Below are positions 1-8,763 of a stretch of DNA of 33,739 nt, in pieces. This stretch comes from Myxococcales bacterium (GTDB lineage Bacteria; Myxococcota; Kuafuiibacteriia; Kuafuiibacteriales; Kuafuiibacteriaceae): contig JAHQVK010000145.1 of assembly GCA_019634385.1 (NCBI GenBank), positions 1-33,739 of the forward strand, read 5' to 3'. The notes under the pieces are model-generated. The model ran no database searches, was not told the DNA's origin, and saw nothing but the letters and a program-made list of their open reading frames with translations. Within the stretch, counting starts at the first letter, position 1; each line of letters begins with the position of its first letter. Position numbers and translations under genes: made by a program.

Positions 1-70
1 AGCAGGCCAACCGTTCACAAACGCAGGATACGGCATCAGCTCCGCGCCGGAATTTGAAGACACGCCCTAG
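1..70 (+). repeat. Family C palindromic element, right end only (C1)
   Basis: The first 70 bases match the right half of the family C element seen complete at 30847-31032: a stretch around GGATACGGC, a CCGGA arm, then the terminal GACACGCCCTAG. The left part lies outside the window. Its final CTAG (67-70) is also the first CTAG of the neighbouring A1 element. No ORF is carried. Confidence 0.75.
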
Positions 71-247
71 CAGCCGGTCGATTTAGCCCTGTGTGTAGCT
101 ATCGAGCCCGGCTTTTCGTGAAACGCTCTGACGACGAGGCGGGCGTACCAGGGAGTACGTGACCGAGGAGAGACTTCTTGTGCTCAGGACCTTTCAAGGA
201 AAGACCGGTCGATAGATGCGTGCAGGGCTAGATCAACCGGCTGCTAG
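67..247 (+). repeat. Family A palindromic element, intact copy (A1)
   Basis: This 181-bp element has terminal inverted repeats: CTAGCAGCCGGTCGATTTAG at the left and its near-complement ending CCGGCTGCTAG at the right. An inner inverted pair (CGTGAAACG-type left, CTTTCAAGG-type right) lets the whole unit fold as a long hairpin. The same 181-bp length is found in A3 (27843-28023, opposite orientation) and in A2 (16783-17127) once its nested insert is removed. It carries no ORF, so it looks like a non-autonomous, MITE-like element. Confidence 0.85.
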
Positions 248-1438
248 TGGTAGCACCAGTTAATGCTCTAATCTCCTGATAAAGCATTTGTAGCACTCAA
301 TGGGTGTATATTCCGTACGGATGCTGCAGGAGGGAGTTTGAGGTAGGTTCCCCGATGAATGCAAGCCCTGGAAGGCGCTTGTAGGTTGCACGGAATAATA
401 CCATTTAGAACACAAATGCTTGTTTGATCAGCACTCTAAAATGATACCCACTACTTGTCTCATTATCAACGCGAAAGCTGCTGAATAGGTTTGAACCATT
501 TTCCACTGTTCGATATGACTTGTCAGTCAGAAGGAAATCATAGTTTCCCCCTCCCGATGAAAGGGTAAGTACCCGAAATGTCTATTTACCATGCATTGTG
601 ATGTTGCTTTAAGGTTAGACTCTGTCCCTAACTGGTTCGTGATTCGGTTTAATACCCAGCAACTTACAGTGGATCTCTGTATGGACGCCTCTGGATCATC
701 CTGCCTACATCCGAATCTGAAAACATAGTCAAAATAGATATTTATCAATAGTTCACGTTCACTGCTAAAACACCTCTAGTTCAAGCGAAGTTTTATGTGG
801 TATATTCAAATACTTAGCAATATAGTTATGCCCCCGAATCGTCAAAAGGAACCGTAGATATCAGCTTGCTGGAAGCTTGCATTATGGCTACCAAGCATTA
901 TGCAGTCATCATACCAACTCTAAAAATTCGATAAAAATCGTGTTTTAGCCAAAAATTGTTCAACACATCAGGTTCAGCCCATCAGACAATTGACAGCTCC
1001 CACTGTTCACCACAATCACTCCAATAAGTATTTTCACTGTGATTTATATCTTTGTATTTATGCTTCCAACATCGAAGATCTTGAAGATATGATCCGTAGT
1101 TTGTATCACATGCAATCCGAATGTAGGCGTGAATTTAGGTGTTTCTTATCGAGAGAGTGGTGATCGAGGGTACTGAAAATCAATATATCCATAACAAATC
1201 AGAGGCGCGGCAACGCCAAAAACCACAAATTCGAGATCAAATAGTGCAAAATAAAAATATTATCTTCAAGTTTCAGATACGATTTGACAGATATTTCTGT
1301 CTACATCTTTTGATCGAACATGATATGAGTGCCCCTGAGTGAAGAGCCACAGCAACGCGTTTGTCGCATGGGTATCTCAGCCCTCCATATGTAGCCAAAC
1401 GCCATCCCACTTGTGGGATGCCAAATACTGGTAAAGTT
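248..1438. other. AT-richer stretch without a convincing gene
   Basis: Apart from the inverted-repeat element at 276-431, I see no supported gene here. Two short open frames (527-748 minus, 73 codons; 1139-1342 plus, 67 codons) show no domain, no plausible ribosome-binding site and no signal peptide. The stretch is visibly richer in A and T than the flanking genes. It may hold the promoter of the DUF1592/DUF1552 pair, but no clear -35/-10 pair stands out. Confidence 0.5.
276..431. repeat. Imperfect inverted-repeat element (E), single copy
   Basis: The left arm (276 onward: CTGATAAAGCATTTGT, later ATTCCGT) is matched by the reverse complement of the right arm (ending 431: ATTCCGT-like, then GCATTTGT and CTGATC), over about 45 bases with small gaps. 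CTCTAA stands just outside each end (266-271 and 434-439), which could be a short target duplication or chance. Only one copy is in the window, so mobility is inferred from shape alone. It could instead be a structured RNA. Confidence 0.4.
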
Positions 1439-3121
1439 ATGCATAGATTTACATTGTATGCTCAGCCGGCCTTGTGGGCGGTGCTCGTAGTCTACGGCTG
1501 CACAGGGGTCGTTGAACTACCTAAATCAACACGAGATCAAGCTATAGACGATAATAGCGAGATCATAGAATCACCCACCCCCACCGATGGTAGAGCTCTC
1601 CAACCGGTGACTGCTACTGCCCAACCACTCCGTAGACTCACCCACGAACAATGGATCAAAGCGGTCCATTCCACCCTAAATCTTCCCGATTTACCTGATT
1701 TTGGATACCAGAATCTGGAGAATGATCGAGGAGATACATTTATTTTTGGACAGGATCCAAGTACTCTCCAAGTAACCTACAACTTGTTCTCGGACTATCA
1801 GGCAAAAGCCGACGAAATTGCTCGATACATCACCGATTCTCCACAACGCACAACTACTCTCTTAAACGGCGTGATCACCCGAGATCGAGTGCAAAAATTG
1901 GTAACCGACATGGGATACCGAGCGTACCGACGTCCGTTAACCACCAATGAAATCAACGCGCACATGGCAGTGTTTGACGAGAGTGTAGAGAATCCAGTGG
2001 GGCTATATAACCATACGCCGGAGCAGGAAGGTTTATCTGTAGTCATTCAGGCCATCTTCCAAAGTCCGTATTTCATCTATCTAAACGTACCCAACACCAA
2101 CATCAATGATCCGGTAAGATTGACCGCGCATGAGTTAGCAACTAAACTATCTTACTTTTTATGGGGCGAAGATCCTGATGAGCAACTGCATAGTCTCGCA
2201 GATTCCGGAACGTTAGTTGAGCATCAAGTCTTGGATGAACAAGCGGTCCGGCTAATGAATGACGAACGATTTGACGATCTCATGGTTCGGTTTCATGACG
2301 CTGTCCTTGGAGGAGGACAATGGTTTCCGGACGCCAATCTACAGCTAGCAGCAGAACAAGAGCGACGGCTATTTGTCACTGACCAGGTGCAAAACGGCGG
2401 CTCATGGAAAGACATGCTGCTTGCTACATATACATATGCAAACAGCGAATTGGCCGAAATCTATGGAGTTGCTGGCAGCTTTAGTTCAGACGTTTTTGAG
2501 CGCATAGACCTCTCTAATAGTGAGAGGCGAGGTGTACTGACTCAGGTTGGCTTCTTGAGTGGCGTTGCCTCCCGCCCCGTTCCTCGTGGCGTATGGATAA
2601 GTGAACGTATGGTATGCAATACCATCGGCGCACCCGCTGACGTAGCCCCCCCCGCAGAGATTCCACCAGCCACCGGCCGCCGGGAACTCTGGGAGGCATT
2701 CACAGAACAACCTGAAACCGACTGTGCGAGCTGCCATTCCAATCTGATCAACCCATTCGGCTTTGTGTTTGAGTCGTACGATGACCACGGTCGCTATCGG
2801 ACTCACTACGGAGCGGCTTATTCAAACGTAGCTATAAATACTGCTGTTGACGATTTATTGATTGATGGCTCACTACATCATGCTGAAAATGCAGCCGAAT
2901 TAGCGGAGGTCATCGCTAACAACTGGGTCGGTAATCGATGTTATGCCAGTCAGTTAGTAGAATTGTCCATGGGTCGGTTTGCCGTCCCTAGCGATGATGG
3001 TTTGGTCGATCATTTAGCGGCCCTGGTTGCAGAAGGGCGCTCTATTCGTGAGCTAGTGCGCTACATTATTCAAAGTAAAAGCTTTCGCTATCACCAGTCG
3101 ACGGAGCAAAGAGATATATAA
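1439..3121 (+). CDS. DUF1592/DUF1588-family exported lipoprotein (cytochrome-like)
   Basis: This protein belongs to the DUF1587/1595/1592/1588/1585 family seen in Planctomycetes and Myxococcota, whose biochemical role is unknown. The C-terminal part shows the family's CASCH motif followed by NPFGFVFE, YDDHGRYR and, near the end, a GRF motif. CxxCH can bind haem c, but in this family that is not established. The open frame runs upstream to a TTG at 1361. I prefer ATG 1439 because it places a hydrophobic signal (residues about 10-20) before a lipobox-like VYGC, with the Cys encoded at 1499-1501. The stop TAA at 3119-3121 shares one base with the next start (TAATG), so the pair is probably translationally coupled. 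No strong Shine-Dalgarno sequence is seen at 1439. Confidence 0.85.
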   Translation: MHRFTLYAQPALWAVLVVYGCTGVVELPKSTRDQAIDDNSEIIESPTPTDGRALQPVTATAQPLRRLTHEQWIKAVHSTLNLPDLPDFGYQNLENDRGDTFIFGQDPSTLQVTYNLFSDYQAKADEIARYITDSPQRTTTLLNGVITRDRVQKLVTDMGYRAYRRPLTTNEINAHMAVFDESVENPVGLYNHTPEQEGLSVVIQAIFQSPYFIYLNVPNTNINDPVRLTAHELATKLSYFLWGEDPDEQLHSLADSGTLVEHQVLDEQAVRLMNDERFDDLMVRFHDAVLGGGQWFPDANLQLAAEQERRLFVTDQVQNGGSWKDMLLATYTYANSELAEIYGVAGSFSSDVFERIDLSNSERRGVLTQVGFLSGVASRPVPRGVWISERMVCNTIGAPADVAPPAEIPPATGRRELWEAFTEQPETDCASCHSNLINPFGFVFESYDDHGRYRTHYGAAYSNVAINTAVDDLLIDGSLHHAENAAELAEVIANNWVGNRCYASQLVELSMGRFAVPSDDGLVDHLAALVAEGRSIRELVRYIIQSKSFRYHQSTEQRDI

Positions 3122-4698
3122 TGACCCACTCACGAAGACTATTTCTACGAGGCATGGGCGGCATTGCCCTCGGTCTTCCATTTCTTGAAGGTCTAACTCA
3201 ACGCAAGTATGCCTATGCGCAAGAGGCGGCGAAATCACCATTTGTGATCTTTTTTCGACAGGCTAATGGTGTTGCACAAACCGTTAATTTCAAGACGAAA
3301 TATGATCCACAGGAACTATTTTGGCCCCAACTAGGCCCCAGTATTGAAGCTAAAGATGACTACAGGGCACTTGGGTTTTCAGCCCAGTTGACCAACAGTG
3401 GAGCTGAAGCCCTCCTGGACAACCAATGTACAGTCACGGGGCGAGCGATGGAGCCCTTGGCTGAGCACCTCGAGCAACTATTAGTTCTTGGTGGCGTGCG
3501 ACATGTCGATATGGGCGGATGCGGACATGCGAACAAGGTGATGCAAGCGCTCACTGCCGCATCTATCAACCCCGGAGCTTGCGCCGAATCCACCACCCAA
3601 CACGAATCGATCGATCATTATATTCAGCGAACTCTTTCCCGAAAAGAAGATCACTTGTATCTATTTGCCGGGAGTCATAAAGACGGTTGGCTGGGTGGGG
3701 AAGCTCTCGGCTACAGTGAAGGTGGCTTTGAACTTACCGCTGAAACATCGCCACTAGCAGCTTACGAACGAGTAGTCTCTGAGCAAGCCGACGTGGGGCT
3801 GGATGCTGAGATCCTTGAACAGCTAGAGAAGCGCCAGCGGAGCGTCATGGACTTCTTGACTGAGCAGTTCAATAGCTTGCTCAATAATCCATCTCTGAGC
3901 CAAGACGATCTCCGTCGGCTGGAGATGCATCGCGATATTATTCGCGATGTCGAAAACCGAGTAGGTGTACCCTTAACCTGCGGTGACAGTACCAACATCC
4001 GAAATGCGGTATCCAACCCCCCAGACATTGACCTCAGCACAAAGGATGGAGATCAGGTCCTACAGCTGGCAGAATTACATATGGATGTATGTATTCTAGC
4101 TGTACTATGTGGTCGAAACCGGTCCGCCACAATTCAGGTGGGTAATGGCAACGATGGTCTCACGGTGTATCGGCGGTCGGATGGGTCCCTAATGCGCAAC
4201 TACGCGACCAACAATCTCGCTTCGTACCACGAGGTGTCCCATCGTAATGGGACTCACTCTAGTTCCGATCTGAGCAACCGCTACGATAACCCATACTACC
4301 GAGATCATGGGGCCATCGATCGGGCGTTTGCTCGAACCTTTAATCACCTGGTCTCCGGTTTGAAAAGCGCTGGCATTCTCGACAGAGGCATGGCGGTGTG
4401 GTTCAATGATATGGGGCACGGGGAATATCATGCAGCCTGGGATATTCCTTGGATCATCGCCGGGGGTGCGGGGGGACAGCTAAAGCAGGGCTCATTTGAG
4501 CAACTTGTCATGGGTGTGGAGTTTCATGGAAACGGGAACCTCCCTGGGAACCACCGAGCTATCCTCAATACCATTGGTGCCGCAGTTGGCCTTAAAGGCG
4601 ATGATGGTGAACCCATCCGAAACTTTGGCACCGGCCCCGAAAATACGGAGGGGCCTCTGGATACGATCCTAGGTGGTGTTGAACTCGGAAGCGTTTAG
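3121..4698 (+). CDS. DUF1552 protein with Tat signal
   Basis: This 525-residue protein is the usual partner of DUF1592 proteins. It begins with a twin-arginine signal: SRRLFLRG at residues 4-11, then a short hydrophobic stretch. It is therefore expected to be exported folded, perhaps with a cofactor. Along its length are DUF1552-type segments (RQANGV near residue 46, GGVRH near residue 123, the middle MDVCILAVLCGRN region and WFNDMGHGEYH). DUF1552 proteins resemble the sulfatase-like DUF1501 group, but no reaction is known. It overlaps the upstream gene by one base and converges on purD with a 24-base gap. The family assignment is firm; the function is unknown. Confidence 0.88.
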   Translation: MTHSRRLFLRGMGGIALGLPFLEGLTQRKYAYAQEAAKSPFVIFFRQANGVAQTVNFKTKYDPQELFWPQLGPSIEAKDDYRALGFSAQLTNSGAEALLDNQCTVTGRAMEPLAEHLEQLLVLGGVRHVDMGGCGHANKVMQALTAASINPGACAESTTQHESIDHYIQRTLSRKEDHLYLFAGSHKDGWLGGEALGYSEGGFELTAETSPLAAYERVVSEQADVGLDAEILEQLEKRQRSVMDFLTEQFNSLLNNPSLSQDDLRRLEMHRDIIRDVENRVGVPLTCGDSTNIRNAVSNPPDIDLSTKDGDQVLQLAELHMDVCILAVLCGRNRSATIQVGNGNDGLTVYRRSDGSLMRNYATNNLASYHEVSHRNGTHSSSDLSNRYDNPYYRDHGAIDRAFARTFNHLVSGLKSAGILDRGMAVWFNDMGHGEYHAAWDIPWIIAGGAGGQLKQGSFEQLVMGVEFHGNGNLPGNHRAILNTIGAAVGLKGDDGEPIRNFGTGPENTEGPLDTILGGVELGSV

Positions 4699-4722
4699 CA
4701 AAGCCAGTACTCCCCGCATGAC

Positions 4723-6018
4723 TTAGCCCACTGCTCCGCCCAGTGCTTGATAAGCAATATCTCGCCGATATTGCATCCCATCAAAACTAATACATCGCAC
4801 CCCCGCATAAGCTTTTTCGGCGGCAGCTAACAGGCTGTCGCCCCGAGCTGTGACTCCAAGTACTCGTCCCCCCGCAGTAATGAACGGCGCATCTTTTCCC
4901 TTGCGCTCTGTGCCCGCATGATAGACCTCCACATCCTTATGCATAAATACTACTTCTAAGCCTTGAATAACCTTGCCGGTCTGCGGATCCTGAGGATAGC
5001 CCTCCGAGGCGAGAACCACCGTCATGGCTGCGCCCTCATGGAGCGCAACCATTCCTGGCTCGAGAACTCCCTTTGCAACTTGTAGGAAGGTTCGGAAAAG
5101 ATCTTCTTGGACAAGGGGTAGTACGGCCTGAGCTTCTGGATCACCAAAACGTACGTTGTATTCTAGGACCTTCGGCCCCTGCTCCGTGATGATCACCCCT
5201 GCGTACAATACTCCCACCAGCGGAGAATGTTGCTCCGCGAGGTGCTCCACCACTGGCCGCATGCATCGTTCGACGATGCTCGCCACAACTTCCGGTGTCC
5301 CAAGGGGGGCTGGTGCATACGCTCCCATGCCTCCGGTGTTGGGACCTTGGTCACCGTCAAGTAGACGTTTGTGGTCTTGAGCCGGGGGAAATACCCGGAG
5401 GGATTCACCATCACACAAGGCGAGAAGAGACAACTCAGGGCCTTCCAACCGCTCCTCCACCACAACCACTGGCCCGCCCTTCACATTACGGAATAGGCCA
5501 TCAATCGTTGCGTGCGCTTCAGTCGGGTTGTGCACCACCGAAACCCCCTTACCCGCGGCTAGCCCGTCCACTTTGATCGCAACCCCACGGGCAAACTGAT
5601 CCGCAAAATCTTTTGCCGACTGCGCATCCGTACACCGAGCCCAACGAGCGGTAGGTACTCCTACATTGTCCATCACCTGCTTCGCGAAGCTCTTGCTCCC
5701 TTCCAGCTGCGCCGCTACCTTTGAGGGACCGACAACGGGAATACCCGCGAGGCGAAGCTGGTCTGCCAATCCATCCACCAGCGGCTGCTCCGGTCCGATG
5801 ACCACCACCGAGGCCTGAACACAAGCTTTCCGAATGGCCTCATGGTCGGACAACGCAATCGGGTGGCGTTGTACCTCCGCCGGCATACCTTCGTTACCTG
5901 GAATTGCCTCCACCGTTGGTTTCGAGGGTGACCGGAGCAGGGCATTCACCAGAGCATGTTCGCGCCCACCCGCTCCGATGACCACCACTGTTTGTGAAGT
6001 AACCATGCTGGGGGTCAT
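4723..6018 (-). CDS. purD: Phosphoribosylamine-glycine ligase
   Basis: PurD joins glycine to 5-phosphoribosylamine with ATP, the second step of de novo purine synthesis, in the cytoplasm. The 431-residue length is typical. Visible signatures are GAGGREHA (15-22) of the N domain, KVDGLAAGKG (149-158) and QDHKRLLDGD (214-223) with NTGGMGAY (227-234) of the ATP-grasp domain, and EYNVRFGDPE (296-305), the family signature carrying the metal-binding acidic residues. ATG 6018 has an AGGAG nine bases upstream, so I prefer it to the in-frame ATG four codons later. It is the last gene of an apparent purH-TPR-purD operon, 63 bases after the TPR gene. Confidence 0.97.
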   Translation of the reverse strand: MTPSMVTSQTVVVIGAGGREHALVNALLRSPSKPTVEAIPGNEGMPAEVQRHPIALSDHEAIRKACVQASVVVIGPEQPLVDGLADQLRLAGIPVVGPSKVAAQLEGSKSFAKQVMDNVGVPTARWARCTDAQSAKDFADQFARGVAIKVDGLAAGKGVSVVHNPTEAHATIDGLFRNVKGGPVVVVEERLEGPELSLLALCDGESLRVFPPAQDHKRLLDGDQGPNTGGMGAYAPAPLGTPEVVASIVERCMRPVVEHLAEQHSPLVGVLYAGVIITEQGPKVLEYNVRFGDPEAQAVLPLVQEDLFRTFLQVAKGVLEPGMVALHEGAAMTVVLASEGYPQDPQTGKVIQGLEVVFMHKDVEVYHAGTERKGKDAPFITAGGRVLGVTARGDSLLAAAEKAYAGVRCISFDGMQYRRDIAYQALGGAVG

Positions 6019-6081
6019 GGGAAATTGCTCCTACTCCGTCAACTACTTGGGTTGGAACGCCGGACTAATTTCGTCAAGAAA

Positions 6082-8742
6082 CTATCGCAAAGCTTCGGAT
6101 TCACCGTGATGTTTGCCTTCATTCTCTGTGTACTCAAGGCATAGCTGCCGAATCCGAATCGATGTAGGATTCAGAGAGAGAGCTTTCTCTAAAACCGGTC
6201 TGATCTGCTCTGACGTGACCGAGTCATGATTAAGCAAAGCCAACTCAACCTCTGCGATCAGCAGTCCTGGCTGACTACGGAGTGCAGCAAGATAATCATC
6301 TCTAGCCTCCGCCTTATCTCCTCTCTGGCTGTGAGCTCGAGCTCTATACAGATGCGCAACAGCGTTTCCCCGCTCCACCAATAGGACCGCATTCGCGGCC
6401 TTCTCCACCGCATTCCACGCCCCTCCCTGCGCGGCGAAATATGTCTTCAGAATAAGTGCTAACACATTGGCATCGTCGGTCACCAATGCTCGGTGAACCG
6501 ACTGCTCAGCTTCCACTTCCCTTCCGAGATGAATCTGCAGGATGGCCGCAGCCGAATGAGCAACAGACGCGTTTCGAGGATTTTTCGCTGATCGCTGAAA
6601 CTGCGCAAGGGCATCGAGCATAACCTGCCGACCAAGGGACAAGGCCATCCGATCACCCTCATCAGACCAATGAAAGGGTTCAAACTCGACTACCTTGCGC
6701 ATGGTCGCGTACGCCTGAGAGGCTTGACCATTACGCAGATATTCACTTGCCAGTATCGTAACAAGTCGCTGGTCTTTGGGTGAGTTGTGCATCGCGGTCC
6801 GCATATGCTGAAGAGCTTCACCTACGTTGCCTTCAGCAGATGCCACCCGCCCGGCCAAAACCAAAGCAACAGGGTGATCAACATCATCCATCCGACTGGT
6901 TAACACCCGCCGGGCCGTTTGCGATGCCAGGCTGATATCGCCTATTGCTAGCTGCGCCTCTCCTAGAACAACCAAACTACCAAGATCATGGGGCACAAAC
7001 TTCACCGCTTGTTCAGCTAATCTGAGAGCACGAGAAATATTGCCCCGGGACAACGCTGCCCGCGCCCAGTCGGCGTACAACATAGCGCCTCGCTCTGGCG
7101 CTAGAGGACCAGCTTTCTCAGCCCTTCCAAAGGCTTCAACAGCCATTGACAACCGCTGCTGCCGAAGAAGGAGCATCCCCCGAAGAAGCAGAGCCCATTG
7201 ACGGTCACCCGGTAGCCGTGATGCTCGCAGGTATCGACGCTGCGCCCGATCATAGCGACCCAGCGCTTGGTCTAGCTGCCCATAAGCCAGATGAAGGATT
7301 GCGTTGCTTGCCTCATCTTTGAGCCTGTGCTCAAGAGCGGCATAGGCCTCTGCGTACCGACCTTGGCGGCGATAGGCATCGGCAAGGACCCGCTCAGCCC
7401 GTTTGAGGTTCGGGTTCTTGGTTCGGATCTGAGATACCTCGGAAATTGCCAAGGCCGGATTCCCCTCAAGGTAGCAACTCGCCTGCAATACCTTCGCCCG
7501 CTCATCGGTTTTATCTTGCTGAAGCGCAGTATCAGCACCCACCCGACAACCATTTAGGTCCCCAGAGATCCACGCGAAAGTCCCCGCGGCGCGATGTACT
7601 GCTCCTGAATTTGCATCTATCAGCTGAGCATGCGCTAGCACTCGCCTCATAAGCGACCGTTCATCAACACTGGCCGCTGAATAACGCCACAAAGCAAAAT
7701 TTTCTACGTATCCGGCCAACACTTCCGGGTGATGCTCGTTTGTCACAAGCGCCCTCTTGTATAATAATTCTGACTGGTTGTACGCAGGCCATCGATCCTG
7801 ATCTTGGAGGGTTCGTGCCTGGGACAGAAGGTTTTCACCGGCTATAGAGTCTGAAGACTCCCTTGCCCATTGGGCCAAAAACCGCCGAAGAGGACTAGCC
7901 TTTTCGGGCACTGACGGAACCTCTGAAGCCACCGCATCCCTATATATATCTATCACCTGCTGCCGTTTCTCCCAGGCGATATATCCCCCACTTCCCAGAC
8001 CTCCAATTACCAATAGAGGTGCGAAAATCATTGATATCCGGCTAAAAAACGGTAGGTGTCTTTGCTTTGGAGACTTCGCTAAGTCCAACTTTAGACTTGC
8101 TAAGTACCCAAGTTCTCGAAAGGCATGGATAGATTCAAAGACTTCTCCATCCCGTGAAAAATTGGCGCTCAGGGGAATGTTTCCTACGCGAACACGAGCA
8201 CGAATATCATCGAGCGAAATAGGTCCAAGACGTTTACCGCCACGAAGCTGTGCGTACCATCCGGTGTGATCAACACCTACCGTCCCCTTTAAGTCCTGCT
8301 CTTGCTTACCCTTTTGATGAGTTTCGCATAAACCAAGGACTTGGTCAAAAGGTTCGGTCAGCACTAGGCCACATTCACCGCAGTAGTGCACTTCCACATC
8401 TCGCGGTGAAATCTCAGCCTCATCCTTCTCTTTACGCGCAAACTCGGCCCTAGACCCCAGCTGAAGTATAGCACTATCACTGTCGTCAAGCACATTGTTC
8501 AGATCATCTTCTGCATCAATACTGGCAGAGCCGAGGATATCGGAGGGATCTATAGATTCGGAATAACTATGGGACTCAAGAACCAATTCCTGAGCCCCAT
8601 ATCCACTACCCGAACTGGCTGACCTAGATTGGACAACTTGTACATGACGACAAAAAGGACACTGAGCACCAACCGGCTGATCACCTAATTGGTCGTCATC
8701 GATGGTATAGGCGGAGCGGCACCTCTCACACTCAAGCCGCAT
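6082..8742 (-). CDS. Zinc-ribbon / GYF / TPR membrane protein
   Basis: This 886-residue protein has a modular layout common in Myxococcota and their relatives. An MJ0042-type zinc ribbon (C5, C8, C28, C31) comes first. After an acidic linker comes a second putative metal site (C121, C124, C139, H142). A GYF_2-like domain follows at about 162-210 (WYAQLRGGKRLGPIS, then NFSRDGEVFES). One membrane helix lies at about 236-256, and a long TPR array fills about 300-870. The N-terminal domains should be cytoplasmic and the TPR array outside the inner membrane, unless the helix is inverted. It sits between purH (21-base gap) and purD, and GGAG precedes its ATG. No enzyme motif is seen. A scaffold role is inference from the domains. 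Confidence 0.85.
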   Translation of the reverse strand: MRLECERCRSAYTIDDDQLGDQPVGAQCPFCRHVQVVQSRSASSGSGYGAQELVLESHSYSESIDPSDILGSASIDAEDDLNNVLDDSDSAILQLGSRAEFARKEKDEAEISPRDVEVHYCGECGLVLTEPFDQVLGLCETHQKGKQEQDLKGTVGVDHTGWYAQLRGGKRLGPISLDDIRARVRVGNIPLSANFSRDGEVFESIHAFRELGYLASLKLDLAKSPKQRHLPFFSRISMIFAPLLVIGGLGSGGYIAWEKRQQVIDIYRDAVASEVPSVPEKASPLRRFLAQWARESSDSIAGENLLSQARTLQDQDRWPAYNQSELLYKRALVTNEHHPEVLAGYVENFALWRYSAASVDERSLMRRVLAHAQLIDANSGAVHRAAGTFAWISGDLNGCRVGADTALQQDKTDERAKVLQASCYLEGNPALAISEVSQIRTKNPNLKRAERVLADAYRRQGRYAEAYAALEHRLKDEASNAILHLAYGQLDQALGRYDRAQRRYLRASRLPGDRQWALLLRGMLLLRQQRLSMAVEAFGRAEKAGPLAPERGAMLYADWARAALSRGNISRALRLAEQAVKFVPHDLGSLVVLGEAQLAIGDISLASQTARRVLTSRMDDVDHPVALVLAGRVASAEGNVGEALQHMRTAMHNSPKDQRLVTILASEYLRNGQASQAYATMRKVVEFEPFHWSDEGDRMALSLGRQVMLDALAQFQRSAKNPRNASVAHSAAAILQIHLGREVEAEQSVHRALVTDDANVLALILKTYFAAQGGAWNAVEKAANAVLLVERGNAVAHLYRARAHSQRGDKAEARDDYLAALRSQPGLLIAEVELALLNHDSVTSEQIRPVLEKALSLNPTSIRIRQLCLEYTENEGKHHGESEALR

Positions 8743-8763
8743 TAGCTCCGCCTCGATGAAGCA

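Noticed and set aside
527-748. 73-codon minus-strand frame in the left gene-poor region
   Set aside because: No domain, no ribosome-binding site, and composition like the surrounding non-coding DNA.
1139-1342. 67-codon plus-strand frame before the DUF1592 gene
   Set aside because: Lys/Ile-rich translation of AT-rich DNA with no recognisable feature.
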